This document shows positions 32,022-39,910 of a stretch of 64,000 bases of DNA, one piece after another. The notes under the pieces were generated by a model. That model worked only from the letters and a program-made list of their open reading frames with translations, was not told the origin of the DNA and did not search any database. The DNA comes from Cuneatibacter sp. NSJ-177. Its GTDB lineage: Bacteria > Bacillota > Clostridia > Lachnospirales > Lachnospiraceae. How positions within the stretch are numbered: the stretch's first letter is position 1; the number at the start of each line of letters is the position of its first letter. The DNA lies in the NCBI RefSeq assembly GCF_022867805.1, contig NZ_JALIFO010000001.1, positions 62,001 through 126,000 of the forward strand. Direction: 5' to 3'. Both the position numbers and the translations under genes were made by a program.

Positions 32022-32076
32022 AACACCAGCTTCCCAAGCTGGATAGGCGGGTTCGATTCCCGTTATCCGCTTTTTT
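32022..32076 (+). repeat. attR direct repeat (tRNA-Gly 3' copy)
   Basis: 55-bp copy of the tRNA-Gly 3' half plus six Ts. It lacks the D-arm and acceptor 5' strand, so it is not a functional tRNA. Confidence 0.92.
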
Positions 32077-32100
32077 TGTGCAATAAAGCGAAATAGAATG

Positions 32101-32147
32101 AAAAACGGCGGGTCAGCTTATCCGAAAAGCTGACCCGCCGTTTTTTA
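32101..32147. terminator. Bidirectional terminator at the island junction
   Basis: AAAAACGGCGGGTCAGCTT / AAGCTGACCCGCCGTTTTTT, a 19-bp stem, serving the leftward yitT operon and probably any readthrough from the island. Confidence 0.88.
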
Positions 32148-32192
32148 TACCGGGAAAGGCGGTTCCCCTTGATCCGGAAAACGGGATTGGGG

Positions 32193-33038
32193 TTAGTGGG
32201 ACAGAAATCCCTTTCCAATAATCTCACTGGAGTTTTGGATAAACAGGAAAGCGTGAGGGTCCACTTTTTTTACATAGCTGACCAGCGCCCGCGTTTCTTT
32301 TGTCTTTACCGCGGCGTAGATGATCGTCTTGTGGCTGCCGGTATAGGAGCCGGTGGCTCCGGTCTGAGTGGAGCCGTGGTGCAGGGTGTTGTTGATGTAA
32401 TCGACGATCAGGTCCGGCTTGCTGCACACAATGGTGAAATATTTGTTCCGGTTCATGCTGGCGATCATACTGTCAATGATCAAGGATTTTACCACCAGGC
32501 CGACCAGGGAAAAGAGACCGGTTTCCACTCCGAATACAAAAAACGAGGAGGCTGCCAGCACCGCATCGGTGCAAAGCAGGGCCATGCCGATGTTCAGGCT
32601 GGAATACTTTTTCATGATCATCGCAAGAACCTCGGTGCCCCCGGTGGAAGAATCCAAGCGGAAGAGCAGGGCGGAGCCTGCGGCCGGTACGGCGATCGCA
32701 TAGATCAGCTCTAAGATTGGCTGATGGGTCAGAGGTCCGCTCATGGGGAAAATCCATTCGAAGGCGGAGAGCATCGCGGTGAAAACCAACGTTCCATAGA
32801 CGGTTTTCAATCCGCAGTCTTTTCCCAGGAAAATCCATCCCAAAATCATAAACAGAATGTTCAGGATCATACTGACCGTGGAGGCTGTCAGCGGAGTCAG
32901 CTTGGCAACTACCGTTGCAAAACCGGTCACGCCGCCGAAGGCAAAGTTATTGGGGAATTTGAACAAGTATACGCCGAGGGCCACGAGAAAAGCGCCGAAA
33001 GTGATGATCGCGTATTCCTTTGCAGTATTGTTTTTCAT
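32193..33038 (-). CDS. YitT-family membrane protein (DUF161/DUF2179)
   Basis: Protein of 281 residues. Five or so membrane segments (about 10-195; NFAFGGVTGFATVVAKLT, LDSSTGGTEVLAMIMKKYSSLNIG) are followed by a cytosolic DUF2179 domain (about 205-281; KYFTIVCSKPDLIVDYINNTLHHGSTQTGATGSYTG, KTKETRALVSYVKKVDPHAFL). This two-part structure is typical of YitT proteins, common in Bacillota in multiple copies; their role is unsettled. GGAGG precedes the ATG. It follows a DUF3006-like gene by 12 bases. Confidence 0.92.
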   Translation of the reverse strand: MKNNTAKEYAIITFGAFLVALGVYLFKFPNNFAFGGVTGFATVVAKLTPLTASTVSMILNILFMILGWIFLGKDCGLKTVYGTLVFTAMLSAFEWIFPMSGPLTHQPILELIYAIAVPAAGSALLFRLDSSTGGTEVLAMIMKKYSSLNIGMALLCTDAVLAASSFFVFGVETGLFSLVGLVVKSLIIDSMIASMNRNKYFTIVCSKPDLIVDYINNTLHHGSTQTGATGSYTGSHKTIIYAAVKTKETRALVSYVKKVDPHAFLFIQNSSEIIGKGFLSH

Positions 33039-33050
33039 GATATCCTCCGG

Positions 33051-33233
33051 TTAATCCAACAGTGTATATTCCAGGAATTCCCGGAGCAGGCGGCTGCCTT
33101 CCCGGATCGCTTCCGGAAGCAGAGCTCGCGCCACGGAAATAGGCTCCGCCTGTTCGTCCTCCAGGCGTCGGAGAATGGCGTAGTCCCCGTCAATTTTCAA
33201 GACCAAATATTTTGTCGGCGTCATATCAATCAT
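33051..33233 (-). CDS. Small DUF3006-like protein
   Basis: A 60-residue protein (YLVLKIDGDYAILRRLEDEQAEPISVARALLPEAIREGSRLL), a strand-rich half followed by an alpha-helical tail; the pattern fits DUF3006-type proteins (IDRIDGDYAVVE...P...LP..V.EGD). AAGGAG precedes the ATG. It forms an operon with the YitT gene downstream. Function unknown. Confidence 0.75.
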   Translation of the reverse strand: MIDMTPTKYLVLKIDGDYAILRRLEDEQAEPISVARALLPEAIREGSRLLREFLEYTLLD

Positions 33234-33352
33234 GGAAGAATCTCCTTTTCTATAAAGTTTCCTTATCTGCCTCTTTTGATTCCTTATGATTCTTTACACA
33301 AGGATACCTGTCTTCCGGACGCAGGAACGGCGTCCGAAAAACAGGCATGGAT

Positions 33353-33361
33353 ATTATAGCA
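33353..33361 (-). promoter_or_regulatory. Extended -10 promoter of the DUF3006-yitT operon
   Basis: Reading leftward, TGCTATAAT, an extended -10 without a good -35. The leader that follows can form a long hairpin (33307-33345, CGGACGC/GCGTCCG core closed by CCTGT/ACAGG). Confidence 0.4.
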
Positions 33362-33397
33362 TGATGATTCTATTTTTCCTAGAGAAATGTCCTTTCG

Positions 33398-35881
33398 CTA
33401 TCCTTTCTTTTTCCCGCTTTTTCTTAATAAAAGAAGCTGGTGGGCAAAGAGAGGCACTGCCGAAAGCGCCAGCAGGAACCCCCACTCGTGAAGGGCCAGC
33501 GGCGCCGTGCCGAAAATCCGGATCAGCACCGGGATTTCCGTGACCGCGGCCTGAAGTCCAAGGCCTAAAAAGAGGGCCAGGAACATCATGGGATTTTGCA
33601 GATGGTTCATCTCGAAAATCGACTTCCGTTGATTTCTCATGCCGATGGCGTGGAAGAGCTGGGACACGCCCAATGTGGTAAAGGCGTAGGTCTGAGCTCT
33701 GGCCAGTACGGCAGGAGTTTCCAGCGCAACCCGGAGATTGCCAAGAGTCAGTTCCATATCCATCTGGCGAAGCATCAGCACCGGAAGCATGAGAAACGCA
33801 AACAGGCTGATTCCTGCGATCAGGAAACCATAAAAACAGGTGCAAAACCAGCCGCCGTGAGCCATCAGACTTTCCTCTGGATCACGGGGAGGATCGTGCA
33901 TCAGCAGGGCGTCCTCATTTTTGTCCATCCCCAGAGCCAGGGCAGGCAGAGAGTCGGTGATCAAATTGACCCAGAGGATATGGATGGCCTGCAAGGGAAC
34001 CGCCAATCCGGCTGCCACGGCGGTAAACATCGTCATGATCTCGCCGAAATTGGAGGAGAGCAGGAACAGCACGGATTTCCGAATGTTCTCATAGATCCCT
34101 CGTCCTCCGGCAATGGCCTTTTCAATGGTGGCAAAATTGTCGTCGGTCAGAATCATATCCGCAGCACCTTTGGCTACATCTGTGCCGCATTTGCCCATGG
34201 CAATGCCGATATCTGCGGTTTTTAAGGAGGGGGCGTCGTTGACGCCGTCGCCTGTCATTGCGGCGAGGTGGCCGGATTTCTGGAATGCCTTGACGATTCG
34301 CACTTTATGGCCGGGCGAGACACGTGCAAATACCCGGCAGTTGGTGATTTTTTGTTCCAATTCCTCGTCGGAGAGGCGGTCCAGCTCTTCTCCGGTCAGA
34401 CACTGGGACGGTTGGTCGGCCAGTTCCAGCTCCTTGGCAATGGAGAAGGCGGTGTTTTTGTGGTCTCCGGTGATCATTACGGTCTGAATTCCCGCTTCAC
34501 GGAACCGGCGGATCGCCGGAAGGGATTCCGGACGAACCGGGTCTTTCATACCGACTAAGCCAAGAAACACGTTGTCTTCCGCCAGCGCCAGGACGCGAAG
34601 TCCTTCGCCGGACATGGTTTCCACCGCCTGCTCGATGGTCCGGCGCGCCGACGCAGTCAGCGGTTTGACGGATCCATAGGAGGCCAGCTCCGTACATTTT
34701 GCCAAAACCACGTCGGAGGCTCCTTTTATATAGGAAATAAGACGGCCGTTTTTCTTGTGACGGGTCGCCATCCGGCGGGCTTCGGAGGAGAAGGGCTGTT
34801 CGTCGACCCTCGGATAGCGAATTTCCAGAGCTTCTTTGTAGACCTTATGGGACGCAGCCCAATCCAGCAGCGCCAGTTCGGTGGGATCCCCGATCCGCTG
34901 GCGTCCCGCCAGGATCGCATTATTGCAGAGGACAAATCCGTCTAAGAGGCGGGACGGTTTCCGCTCGGAGGCGGAGGTAATCTTTCCGTTCTCGTAATAG
35001 GCAGTGACGGTCATTCGGTTTTGTGTCAGTGTTCCGGTCTTATCGGAGCAGACTACGGATACGGAGCCGAGTGTTTCCACCGACGGCATTTTGCGGACAA
35101 TGGTGCCTGCGGAAGCCAGGCGGCTGACCCCGATGGCAAGCACGATGGTCACGATGGCTGGAAGGCCCTCCGGAACCGCCGCCACTGCCAGAGAGATTGC
35201 GGTGACCAGCATTTCAGGGACATCCCGTCCCATGGCCAGCGCTAGGGCGAACAGAAGGGCGCAGAGAACCAGCGCCAGAATGCTCAGGGATTTTCCCAGT
35301 TTGCCGAGGCGTTTTTGCAGCGGTGTCTGGGACGACTCGCTTTTGTGAATCAGGGCAGCGATTTTACCGATTTCCGTGTCCATCCCGATCTTGGTTACGA
35401 CGCCCTCCCCGCGTCCGTCGGTGATCAGTGTGGACATGAAAACGGACTGCCCGGCAGATTTGTGGACGGGCAGGGATTCCCCGGTCAAAGCGGATTCTTC
35501 CACCGCAAGGTGGGACGCCTCGGTCAGTTGGATGTCCGCGGGGACCTGATCCCCGGCTTCCAATAGAACCACATCCCCCGGTTCCAGGGATACTGCGGGA
35601 ACGCGGCGGACTGTTCCGCCCTTGCGGATGAGGGCCGTGGGGCTCGTCATCTTTTTCAGCGCGGCCAGGGCGTGCTCTGCTTTTCCTTCCTGAATCACTC
35701 CAAATACGCCGTTGAAAATGACGACGGCCAGGATGACGATTACGTCGCTGTATTCGGACAGGAGCAAAGAGATGGCGGCCGCTGCAAAAAGGACGAAGGT
35801 GAACGGGTTGTTGAGCTGGGAGACAAACTTTTCCAGTACGGAGGGCGGTGCCTCCTCAATCAGGCGATTTTCGTTCTTCAT
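33398..35881 (-). CDS. P-type cation ATPase (Ca2+-ATPase type), short N-terminus
   Basis: Membrane pump of 827 residues. Blocks in order: actuator loop TGES, membrane helix with VAAVPEGLPAIVTIVLAIG (the PEGLP calcium-pump motif), phosphorylation site CSDKTGTLTQNRMTVT, KGASD nucleotide site, MITGDHKNTA, MTGDGVNDAPSLK hinge and a C-terminal bundle of helices (NLITDSLPALALGMD). It resembles bacterial LMCA-type calcium pumps. Unusually, it starts ENRLIEEAPPSVLEKF, about 35-40 residues into the family alignment, with no ribosome site; an in-frame stop lies about 50 bases upstream. The cation-ATPase N-terminal domain is therefore missing, or lost by truncation. Confidence 0.9.
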   Translation of the reverse strand: MKNENRLIEEAPPSVLEKFVSQLNNPFTFVLFAAAAISLLLSEYSDVIVILAVVIFNGVFGVIQEGKAEHALAALKKMTSPTALIRKGGTVRRVPAVSLEPGDVVLLEAGDQVPADIQLTEASHLAVEESALTGESLPVHKSAGQSVFMSTLITDGRGEGVVTKIGMDTEIGKIAALIHKSESSQTPLQKRLGKLGKSLSILALVLCALLFALALAMGRDVPEMLVTAISLAVAAVPEGLPAIVTIVLAIGVSRLASAGTIVRKMPSVETLGSVSVVCSDKTGTLTQNRMTVTAYYENGKITSASERKPSRLLDGFVLCNNAILAGRQRIGDPTELALLDWAASHKVYKEALEIRYPRVDEQPFSSEARRMATRHKKNGRLISYIKGASDVVLAKCTELASYGSVKPLTASARRTIEQAVETMSGEGLRVLALAEDNVFLGLVGMKDPVRPESLPAIRRFREAGIQTVMITGDHKNTAFSIAKELELADQPSQCLTGEELDRLSDEELEQKITNCRVFARVSPGHKVRIVKAFQKSGHLAAMTGDGVNDAPSLKTADIGIAMGKCGTDVAKGAADMILTDDNFATIEKAIAGGRGIYENIRKSVLFLLSSNFGEIMTMFTAVAAGLAVPLQAIHILWVNLITDSLPALALGMDKNEDALLMHDPPRDPEESLMAHGGWFCTCFYGFLIAGISLFAFLMLPVLMLRQMDMELTLGNLRVALETPAVLARAQTYAFTTLGVSQLFHAIGMRNQRKSIFEMNHLQNPMMFLALFLGLGLQAAVTEIPVLIRIFGTAPLALHEWGFLLALSAVPLFAHQLLLLRKSGKKKG

Positions 35882-35937
35882 GGTACAATGTATGGAAAAG
35901 CATGGCTTCCTATGCGGACAATTTCCCTAGGTTGATA

Positions 35938-36351
35938 TTAACCCTCCCTTACGACGGTGACGGTCAAAAGAAGATTGGAGTAAGGGCGCAGATCGCCGCT
36001 CATGATGGCAAGGCGGACGTCCTTTCCCTCGCATGTTTCATAGAACGGGAAGCGGCCGCAAGGTTCCAGGGGGAGATCCTCCAGTATTTCCCGGTATTCG
36101 CGAAAAACTTCCGGTTCCGGGCCTTCCGGCGCCATGACCTGCACCCGCTCTACCTGGATGACGCTGAGCAGGCTTTTGAGAATATCCGTGGAGGTGGGAA
36201 GGCCGCGGGAAAGGCCGAGATAGATCCGCTCTGCCTCGCCGGACCGGCTTTGCAGCGGGTAATTGGCGCTGCCGATTAAGATTTTGTCCCCATGGCCGCA
36301 GTAGGAGAGGGCGGAGAGAAGGGGCGGGTGGATACATCCGGTTTTTAACAT
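35938..36351 (-). CDS. RbsD/FucU-family sugar mutarotase
   Basis: A 137-residue cytosolic protein of the RbsD/FucU fold, which interconverts sugar anomers (ribopyranose/furanose or fucose alpha/beta). Evidence: MLKTGCIHPPLLSALSYCGHGDKILIGSANYP contains the catalytic His and the ANYP loop, and the C-terminal SGDLRPYSNLLLTVTVV corresponds to the conserved YSNLLLR... strand of FucU. AGGAGG before the ATG. It is followed on the same strand by the calcium-pump gene, an unusual neighbour, and no sugar operon is present here. Confidence 0.85.
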   Translation of the reverse strand: MLKTGCIHPPLLSALSYCGHGDKILIGSANYPLQSRSGEAERIYLGLSRGLPTSTDILKSLLSVIQVERVQVMAPEGPEPEVFREYREILEDLPLEPCGRFPFYETCEGKDVRLAIMSGDLRPYSNLLLTVTVVREG

Positions 36352-36433
36352 GGTTCCTCCTTTGGCATTTTTCCAAAAATCAAAAAGCCATTTGATATTG
36401 TAGGAAAAATACGATAAATATTTTATTCATTTC

Positions 36434-36462
36434 ATTATAATAAAACTAGAAGAAAAGTACAA
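36434..36462 (-). promoter_or_regulatory. Promoter of the mutarotase-P-ATPase pair
   Basis: Reading leftward, TTGTAC and TATAAT with a 17-bp spacer; about 80 bp of leader. Confidence 0.65.
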
Positions 36463-36509
36463 GGAAAATAGAGGGAAAAGGAGAGGCGATGATAACGTAT
36501 CGGTTGAAA

Positions 36510-36538
36510 TTGAATTCACTCAGGATTTGTGCTATACT
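36510..36538 (+). promoter_or_regulatory. Promoter of the recJ-apt-trmH unit
   Basis: TTGAAT and TATACT with a 17-bp spacer, 38 bp before the recJ start. Confidence 0.6.
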
Positions 36539-36576
36539 TTTCCCTGGACAGAAACAAAAGAATTTGAGGTTACAAA

Positions 36577-38343
36577 ATGGAAAAATGGGTGCTGGAGGCA
36601 AAGCGGGCTGATTTTCAGGGGCTGGGACGCCGGTTTGGCGTTGATCCGCTGATCATCCGGCTGATGGTGAACCGCGGCGTCTGCACAGAAGCAGAAATGG
36701 AGCAGTATTTGTACGGAACCCTGGAGGATTTGAATTCTCCGGGACTGATGAAAGATATGGAAAAAGCGGCTTTCGCCGTTCTTCGCACCATAAAAGCCGG
36801 GCTGCCCATTGTCATCGCGTCGGATTTTGATGTGGATGGGATTTTCTCCGGTCAGATTCTATGGGAGGGGCTGCGCCACCTGGGGGCGTCGGCCGGAGTC
36901 AAGACGCCTCACCGTGTCAAAGAGGGGTATGGGCTGAATCAGAGGATCGTGGAAGAAGCGGCCGCGGAGGGCGCCGGTCTCCTTTTGACCTGCGACAATG
37001 GCATTGCGGCCTTTGAGGCGGCGGAGAGAGCGGCGGAATTGGGGATTCCCTTGGTGGTGACGGATCATCATGAGGTGGCGTTTCGGAAAGAAGCGGATGG
37101 GAGCCGGACTTACCTGCTGCCGAAGGCGGAGGCGATCCTGGATCCCAAGCAGAAAGACTGTCCATATCCTTTTAAAAAACTTTGCGGCGCAGGAGTCGCC
37201 TATAAGCTGATCCAGTATTTATACGAAAAACAGGGAATCCCTGCGAAGGATCTGGAATTTCTGCTGGAGTATGTGGCGATCGCCACCGTGGCGGATGTGA
37301 TGGATCTGGAAGGGGAAAATCGAATTCTGGTCAAGGAGGGGCTAAAGAGGCTGCGCCGCACCGAAAAACCGGGATTAAAGGCTTTAATCGACGCCAACCA
37401 GCTGGCCAAGGATCGTCTCAGCGCTTATCACATTGGCTTTGTCCTGGGGCCCTGCTTTAATGCGGCCGGGCGTTTGGAGACTGCGGCGGAGGCCTTTGCA
37501 CTCCTGACGGCGCAGACCTTGGAGGAGGCGGAGCCGCTGGCCAGACAATTAAAAGCCTTGAATGATTCCCGCAAAGAAATGACGGTGAAGGGGACGGAGC
37601 GGGCGATCGAGGCGATTGAAAACTCTTCCCTGAAGAATGACAAGGTGATGGTCGTTTCCTTGGAAAACTGCCACGAAAGCCTGGTTGGAATTATTGCCGG
37701 ACGGATCAAGGAGCGGTATCACCGGCCGGTGATCGTGGTGACTCAGGTGGAGGAGGGGGTGAAAGGCTCCGGCCGTTCCATTGAAGCCTACAATATGTTT
37801 GAGGGGCTTCAGGCATGCCGGCATCTGATGAGCCGGTTCGGAGGCCATGCGATGGCGGCCGGACTCACTCTCCCGAAGGAGAATCTTCCTATATTAAGGG
37901 AACAATTAAATCGGGAAGCAAATCTGACGGAAGAGGACTTTGTTCCGATCATAAAAATTGACGCTGCGATGCCTCTTGGCTATATCAGTGAAAAGCTGGT
38001 GGAAGAGCTGGAGCTTTTGGAGCCCTTTGGAAAAGGAAATCCGAAGCCGCTGTTTGCAGAAAAGCAGTTTTGGCTGCGCCGGATCTCACTGGTCGGGAAA
38101 ACAAGGCCGATTGTGAAGCTTCAGGTACAGAATGCGGCTGGGACAGTGCTGGACGCGATTTACTTTGGGGATGCGGAGGAATTTGAACGGCAGGTGACGG
38201 AAACGTTCGGCCGGTCCGCCTGGGAACAGGCCTTGCAGGGCAGGAAAAACGAAATCTGTCTGATGCTTGCTTATTATCCCTCAATCAATGAATATATGGG
38301 CCGCCGCAATCTCCAGATTGTGGTGGAAAATTATTGCTGCTGA
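36577..38343 (+). CDS. recJ: Single-strand DNA-specific exonuclease RecJ
   Basis: 5'-3' exonuclease of 588 residues used in recombination and repair. DHH phosphoesterase domain (about 50-250): SDFDVDGIFSG, LLTCDNGIAA and VVTDHHEV carry the metal-binding Asp/His residues; DHHA1 domain (about 330-430): SLENCHESLVGIIAGRIKERYHRPVIVV and GSGRSIEAYNMFEGL...RFGGHAMAAGL. A C-terminal OB-like segment follows. GAGGTT precedes the ATG. Its size matches short Bacillota RecJ forms. apt follows 62 bp downstream, as in other Clostridia. Confidence 0.93.
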   Translation: MEKWVLEAKRADFQGLGRRFGVDPLIIRLMVNRGVCTEAEMEQYLYGTLEDLNSPGLMKDMEKAAFAVLRTIKAGLPIVIASDFDVDGIFSGQILWEGLRHLGASAGVKTPHRVKEGYGLNQRIVEEAAAEGAGLLLTCDNGIAAFEAAERAAELGIPLVVTDHHEVAFRKEADGSRTYLLPKAEAILDPKQKDCPYPFKKLCGAGVAYKLIQYLYEKQGIPAKDLEFLLEYVAIATVADVMDLEGENRILVKEGLKRLRRTEKPGLKALIDANQLAKDRLSAYHIGFVLGPCFNAAGRLETAAEAFALLTAQTLEEAEPLARQLKALNDSRKEMTVKGTERAIEAIENSSLKNDKVMVVSLENCHESLVGIIAGRIKERYHRPVIVVTQVEEGVKGSGRSIEAYNMFEGLQACRHLMSRFGGHAMAAGLTLPKENLPILREQLNREANLTEEDFVPIIKIDAAMPLGYISEKLVEELELLEPFGKGNPKPLFAEKQFWLRRISLVGKTRPIVKLQVQNAAGTVLDAIYFGDAEEFERQVTETFGRSAWEQALQGRKNEICLMLAYYPSINEYMGRRNLQIVVENYCC

Positions 38344-38405
38344 AACATGCGGGGATGTATCTAAAGCCCAAAGGAAAAGGGCAACATTTTTGAAAGGAGA
38401 TAGGG

Positions 38406-38930
38406 ATGAAACGGTTAGAAGATTATGTGGTTAGTATTCCGGATTTTCCGAAGAAGGGGATTATTTTTCGGGATGTAACCAGTGTTTTGCAGGATCCTGA
38501 CGGCTTTTTTTTGGCAGTCCATCGCTTGGAGGAGATGCTGGAGGGAGTGGATTTTGATGTGGTGGTCGGCGCGGAAGCCAGAGGGTTTGTTTTCGCGGCG
38601 CCCATTGCCGAGCATTTTCACAAAGGATTTATTCCGATCCGGAAGGCGGGAAAGCTGCCGCGGGAAACGATTTCCGAAAGCTATGCGCTGGAATACGGGG
38701 AAGCCACCATTGAAATTCATAAAGACGCCATTCATCCCGGACAGAAAGTGGTGCTGGTGGATGATTTGATTGCCACCGGCGGGACCACGGAAGCCATGAT
38801 CCATCTGGTGGAGCGTCTGGGGGGACAGGTAGTAAAGCTTTGTTTCTTGATGGAGCTGGCCGGACTAAAGGGAAGAGAGCGCCTGAAAGGTTATGAGATT
38901 GAGAGCGCGATCTGGTATGAGGGTGCCTGA
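38406..38930 (+). CDS. apt: Adenine phosphoribosyltransferase
   Basis: Purine salvage enzyme of 174 residues making AMP from adenine and PRPP. Family blocks: YVVSIPDFPKKGIIFRDVTSVLQDP, GAEARGFVFAAPIA, PIRKAGKLPRETISESYALEYG and the PRPP loop VVLVDDLIATGGT. Length is normal. GAAAGGAGA precedes the ATG. Its stop overlaps the start of the methyltransferase gene by one base. In many relatives relA follows apt; here a TrmH-type gene does. Confidence 0.96.
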   Translation: MKRLEDYVVSIPDFPKKGIIFRDVTSVLQDPDGFFLAVHRLEEMLEGVDFDVVVGAEARGFVFAAPIAEHFHKGFIPIRKAGKLPRETISESYALEYGEATIEIHKDAIHPGQKVVLVDDLIATGGTTEAMIHLVERLGGQVVKLCFLMELAGLKGRERLKGYEIESAIWYEGA

Positions 38931-39697
38931 TGATCACGAGCACATCCAATGCACAGGTAAAACAGGTGGTGGGTTTGCAGACTAAGGCCAAGGCCAGGAT
39001 AGAATCCGGACTTTTTATTGCGGAAGGAACGAAAATAATTAAGGAACTTCCGGAATCGCTGCGAATTCGTGTGTTTGCATCCGAGTCTTACTTAATTAAT
39101 AAAGAAAATGCGGATTTTGCCTCCCAGGTGGGGGCTGAGCCCATACCAGATGTAGTGTTTCGCCATATGTCGGATACGAAAACACCTCAGGGGATTCTTG
39201 CAGTGGCAAAACAGAAGAAATTTGTCTGGGAAGACTTGCTTTCCGGAGGCCCGGTGATGGTTTTGGAGAGCATTCAAGATCCGGGAAATTTGGGAACAAT
39301 TTTACGCACCGGGGAGGCGGCGGGAATCGGGGGGATTCTGGCGAACCGCGAGACGGCCGACCGCTATAATCCGAAGGTGGTGCGGGCCACGATGGGGGCA
39401 ATCTACCGGGTCCCTTACTATGTGTCCGAAGACCTTGAGGCAGATGTAAAAAGCTTGAAAATGCGAGGTTTTCAAGTGTATGCCGCCCATCTGAAAGGCA
39501 CAGCTTTTTATGATCAGGAAGACTACCGGAAATCCACCGCATTTTTAATCGGGAACGAGGGGAACGGTTTGACGGAGTCTCTGGCCTCGTTGGCGGATAC
39601 CTATATCCGGATTCCGATGGAAGGAAAGGTGGAGTCGCTGAATGCTGCGGTGGCTGCCTCTATTTTAATGTATGAAGCTTACCGGCAGAACCGGTGA
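38930..39697 (+). CDS. TrmH/SpoU-family RNA 2'-O-methyltransferase
   Basis: RNA methyltransferase of 255 residues. N-terminal RNA-binding domain (about 1-90: NAQVKQVVGLQTKAKARIESGLFIAEGTKII) and a knotted SPOUT domain (about 105-255) with VLESIQDPGNLGTILRTGEAAG, FLIGNEGNGLTESL and IPMEGKVESLNAAVAASILMYE, the three SpoU motifs with catalytic Arg/Asn positions kept. It probably methylates rRNA; the target nucleotide cannot be assigned. Coupled to apt through TGATG. Confidence 0.93.
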   Translation: MITSTSNAQVKQVVGLQTKAKARIESGLFIAEGTKIIKELPESLRIRVFASESYLINKENADFASQVGAEPIPDVVFRHMSDTKTPQGILAVAKQKKFVWEDLLSGGPVMVLESIQDPGNLGTILRTGEAAGIGGILANRETADRYNPKVVRATMGAIYRVPYYVSEDLEADVKSLKMRGFQVYAAHLKGTAFYDQEDYRKSTAFLIGNEGNGLTESLASLADTYIRIPMEGKVESLNAAVAASILMYEAYRQNR

Positions 39698-39709
39698 GGG
39701 GGAAAGTAA

Positions 39710-39743
39710 GAGAAAGTGTCGAAAGACACTTTCTTTTTTTCTT
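39710..39743 (+). terminator. Terminator of the recJ-apt-trmH unit
   Basis: AGAAAGTGTC-GAAA-GACACTTTCT with a GNRA-type tetraloop followed by TTTTTTCTTT. Confidence 0.92.
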
Positions 39744-39801
39744 TTCAGGTGGGGGAGCAGACCACAAAATGTTGTGTTTTGGACCGGAAAGTGGGAGGGG
39801 G

Positions 39802-39830
39802 TTGACTTTTTTCGTTAATGATGCTATATT
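39802..39830 (+). promoter_or_regulatory. Promoter of the 3D-domain protein gene
   Basis: TTGACT and TATATT with a 17-bp spacer, about 80 bp before the start codon. Confidence 0.65.
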
Positions 39831-39910
39831 CTTTTTGTAACATTTATGTAATAAACTTCGTATCTTGGTAATATAATTACAAAAAAAGAGTAAGAAATCA
39901 GGAGGTTCTT

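Larger units (their letters stand above)
23511..32076. mobile_element. tRNA-Gly-integrated genetic island, about 8.57 kb
   Basis: Bounded by 55-bp direct repeats taken from the tRNA-Gly 3' end, with a leftward integrase next to the intact tRNA, shared arm-type sites inside both ends, a divergent repressor-controlled promoter region, a toxin-antitoxin pair and a replication module (Xis-like protein, primase-polymerase/helicase). There are no capsid, tail, relaxase or coupling-protein genes. The layout (integrase, repressor, primase, no structural genes) recalls phage-inducible islands or replicating satellites; non-conjugative mobilizable element is the other option. Confidence 0.88.

Noticed and set aside
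23511-32076. Conjugative element or complete prophage
   Set aside because: No relaxase, coupling protein, type IV secretion, capsid, portal, terminase or lysis gene could be identified.
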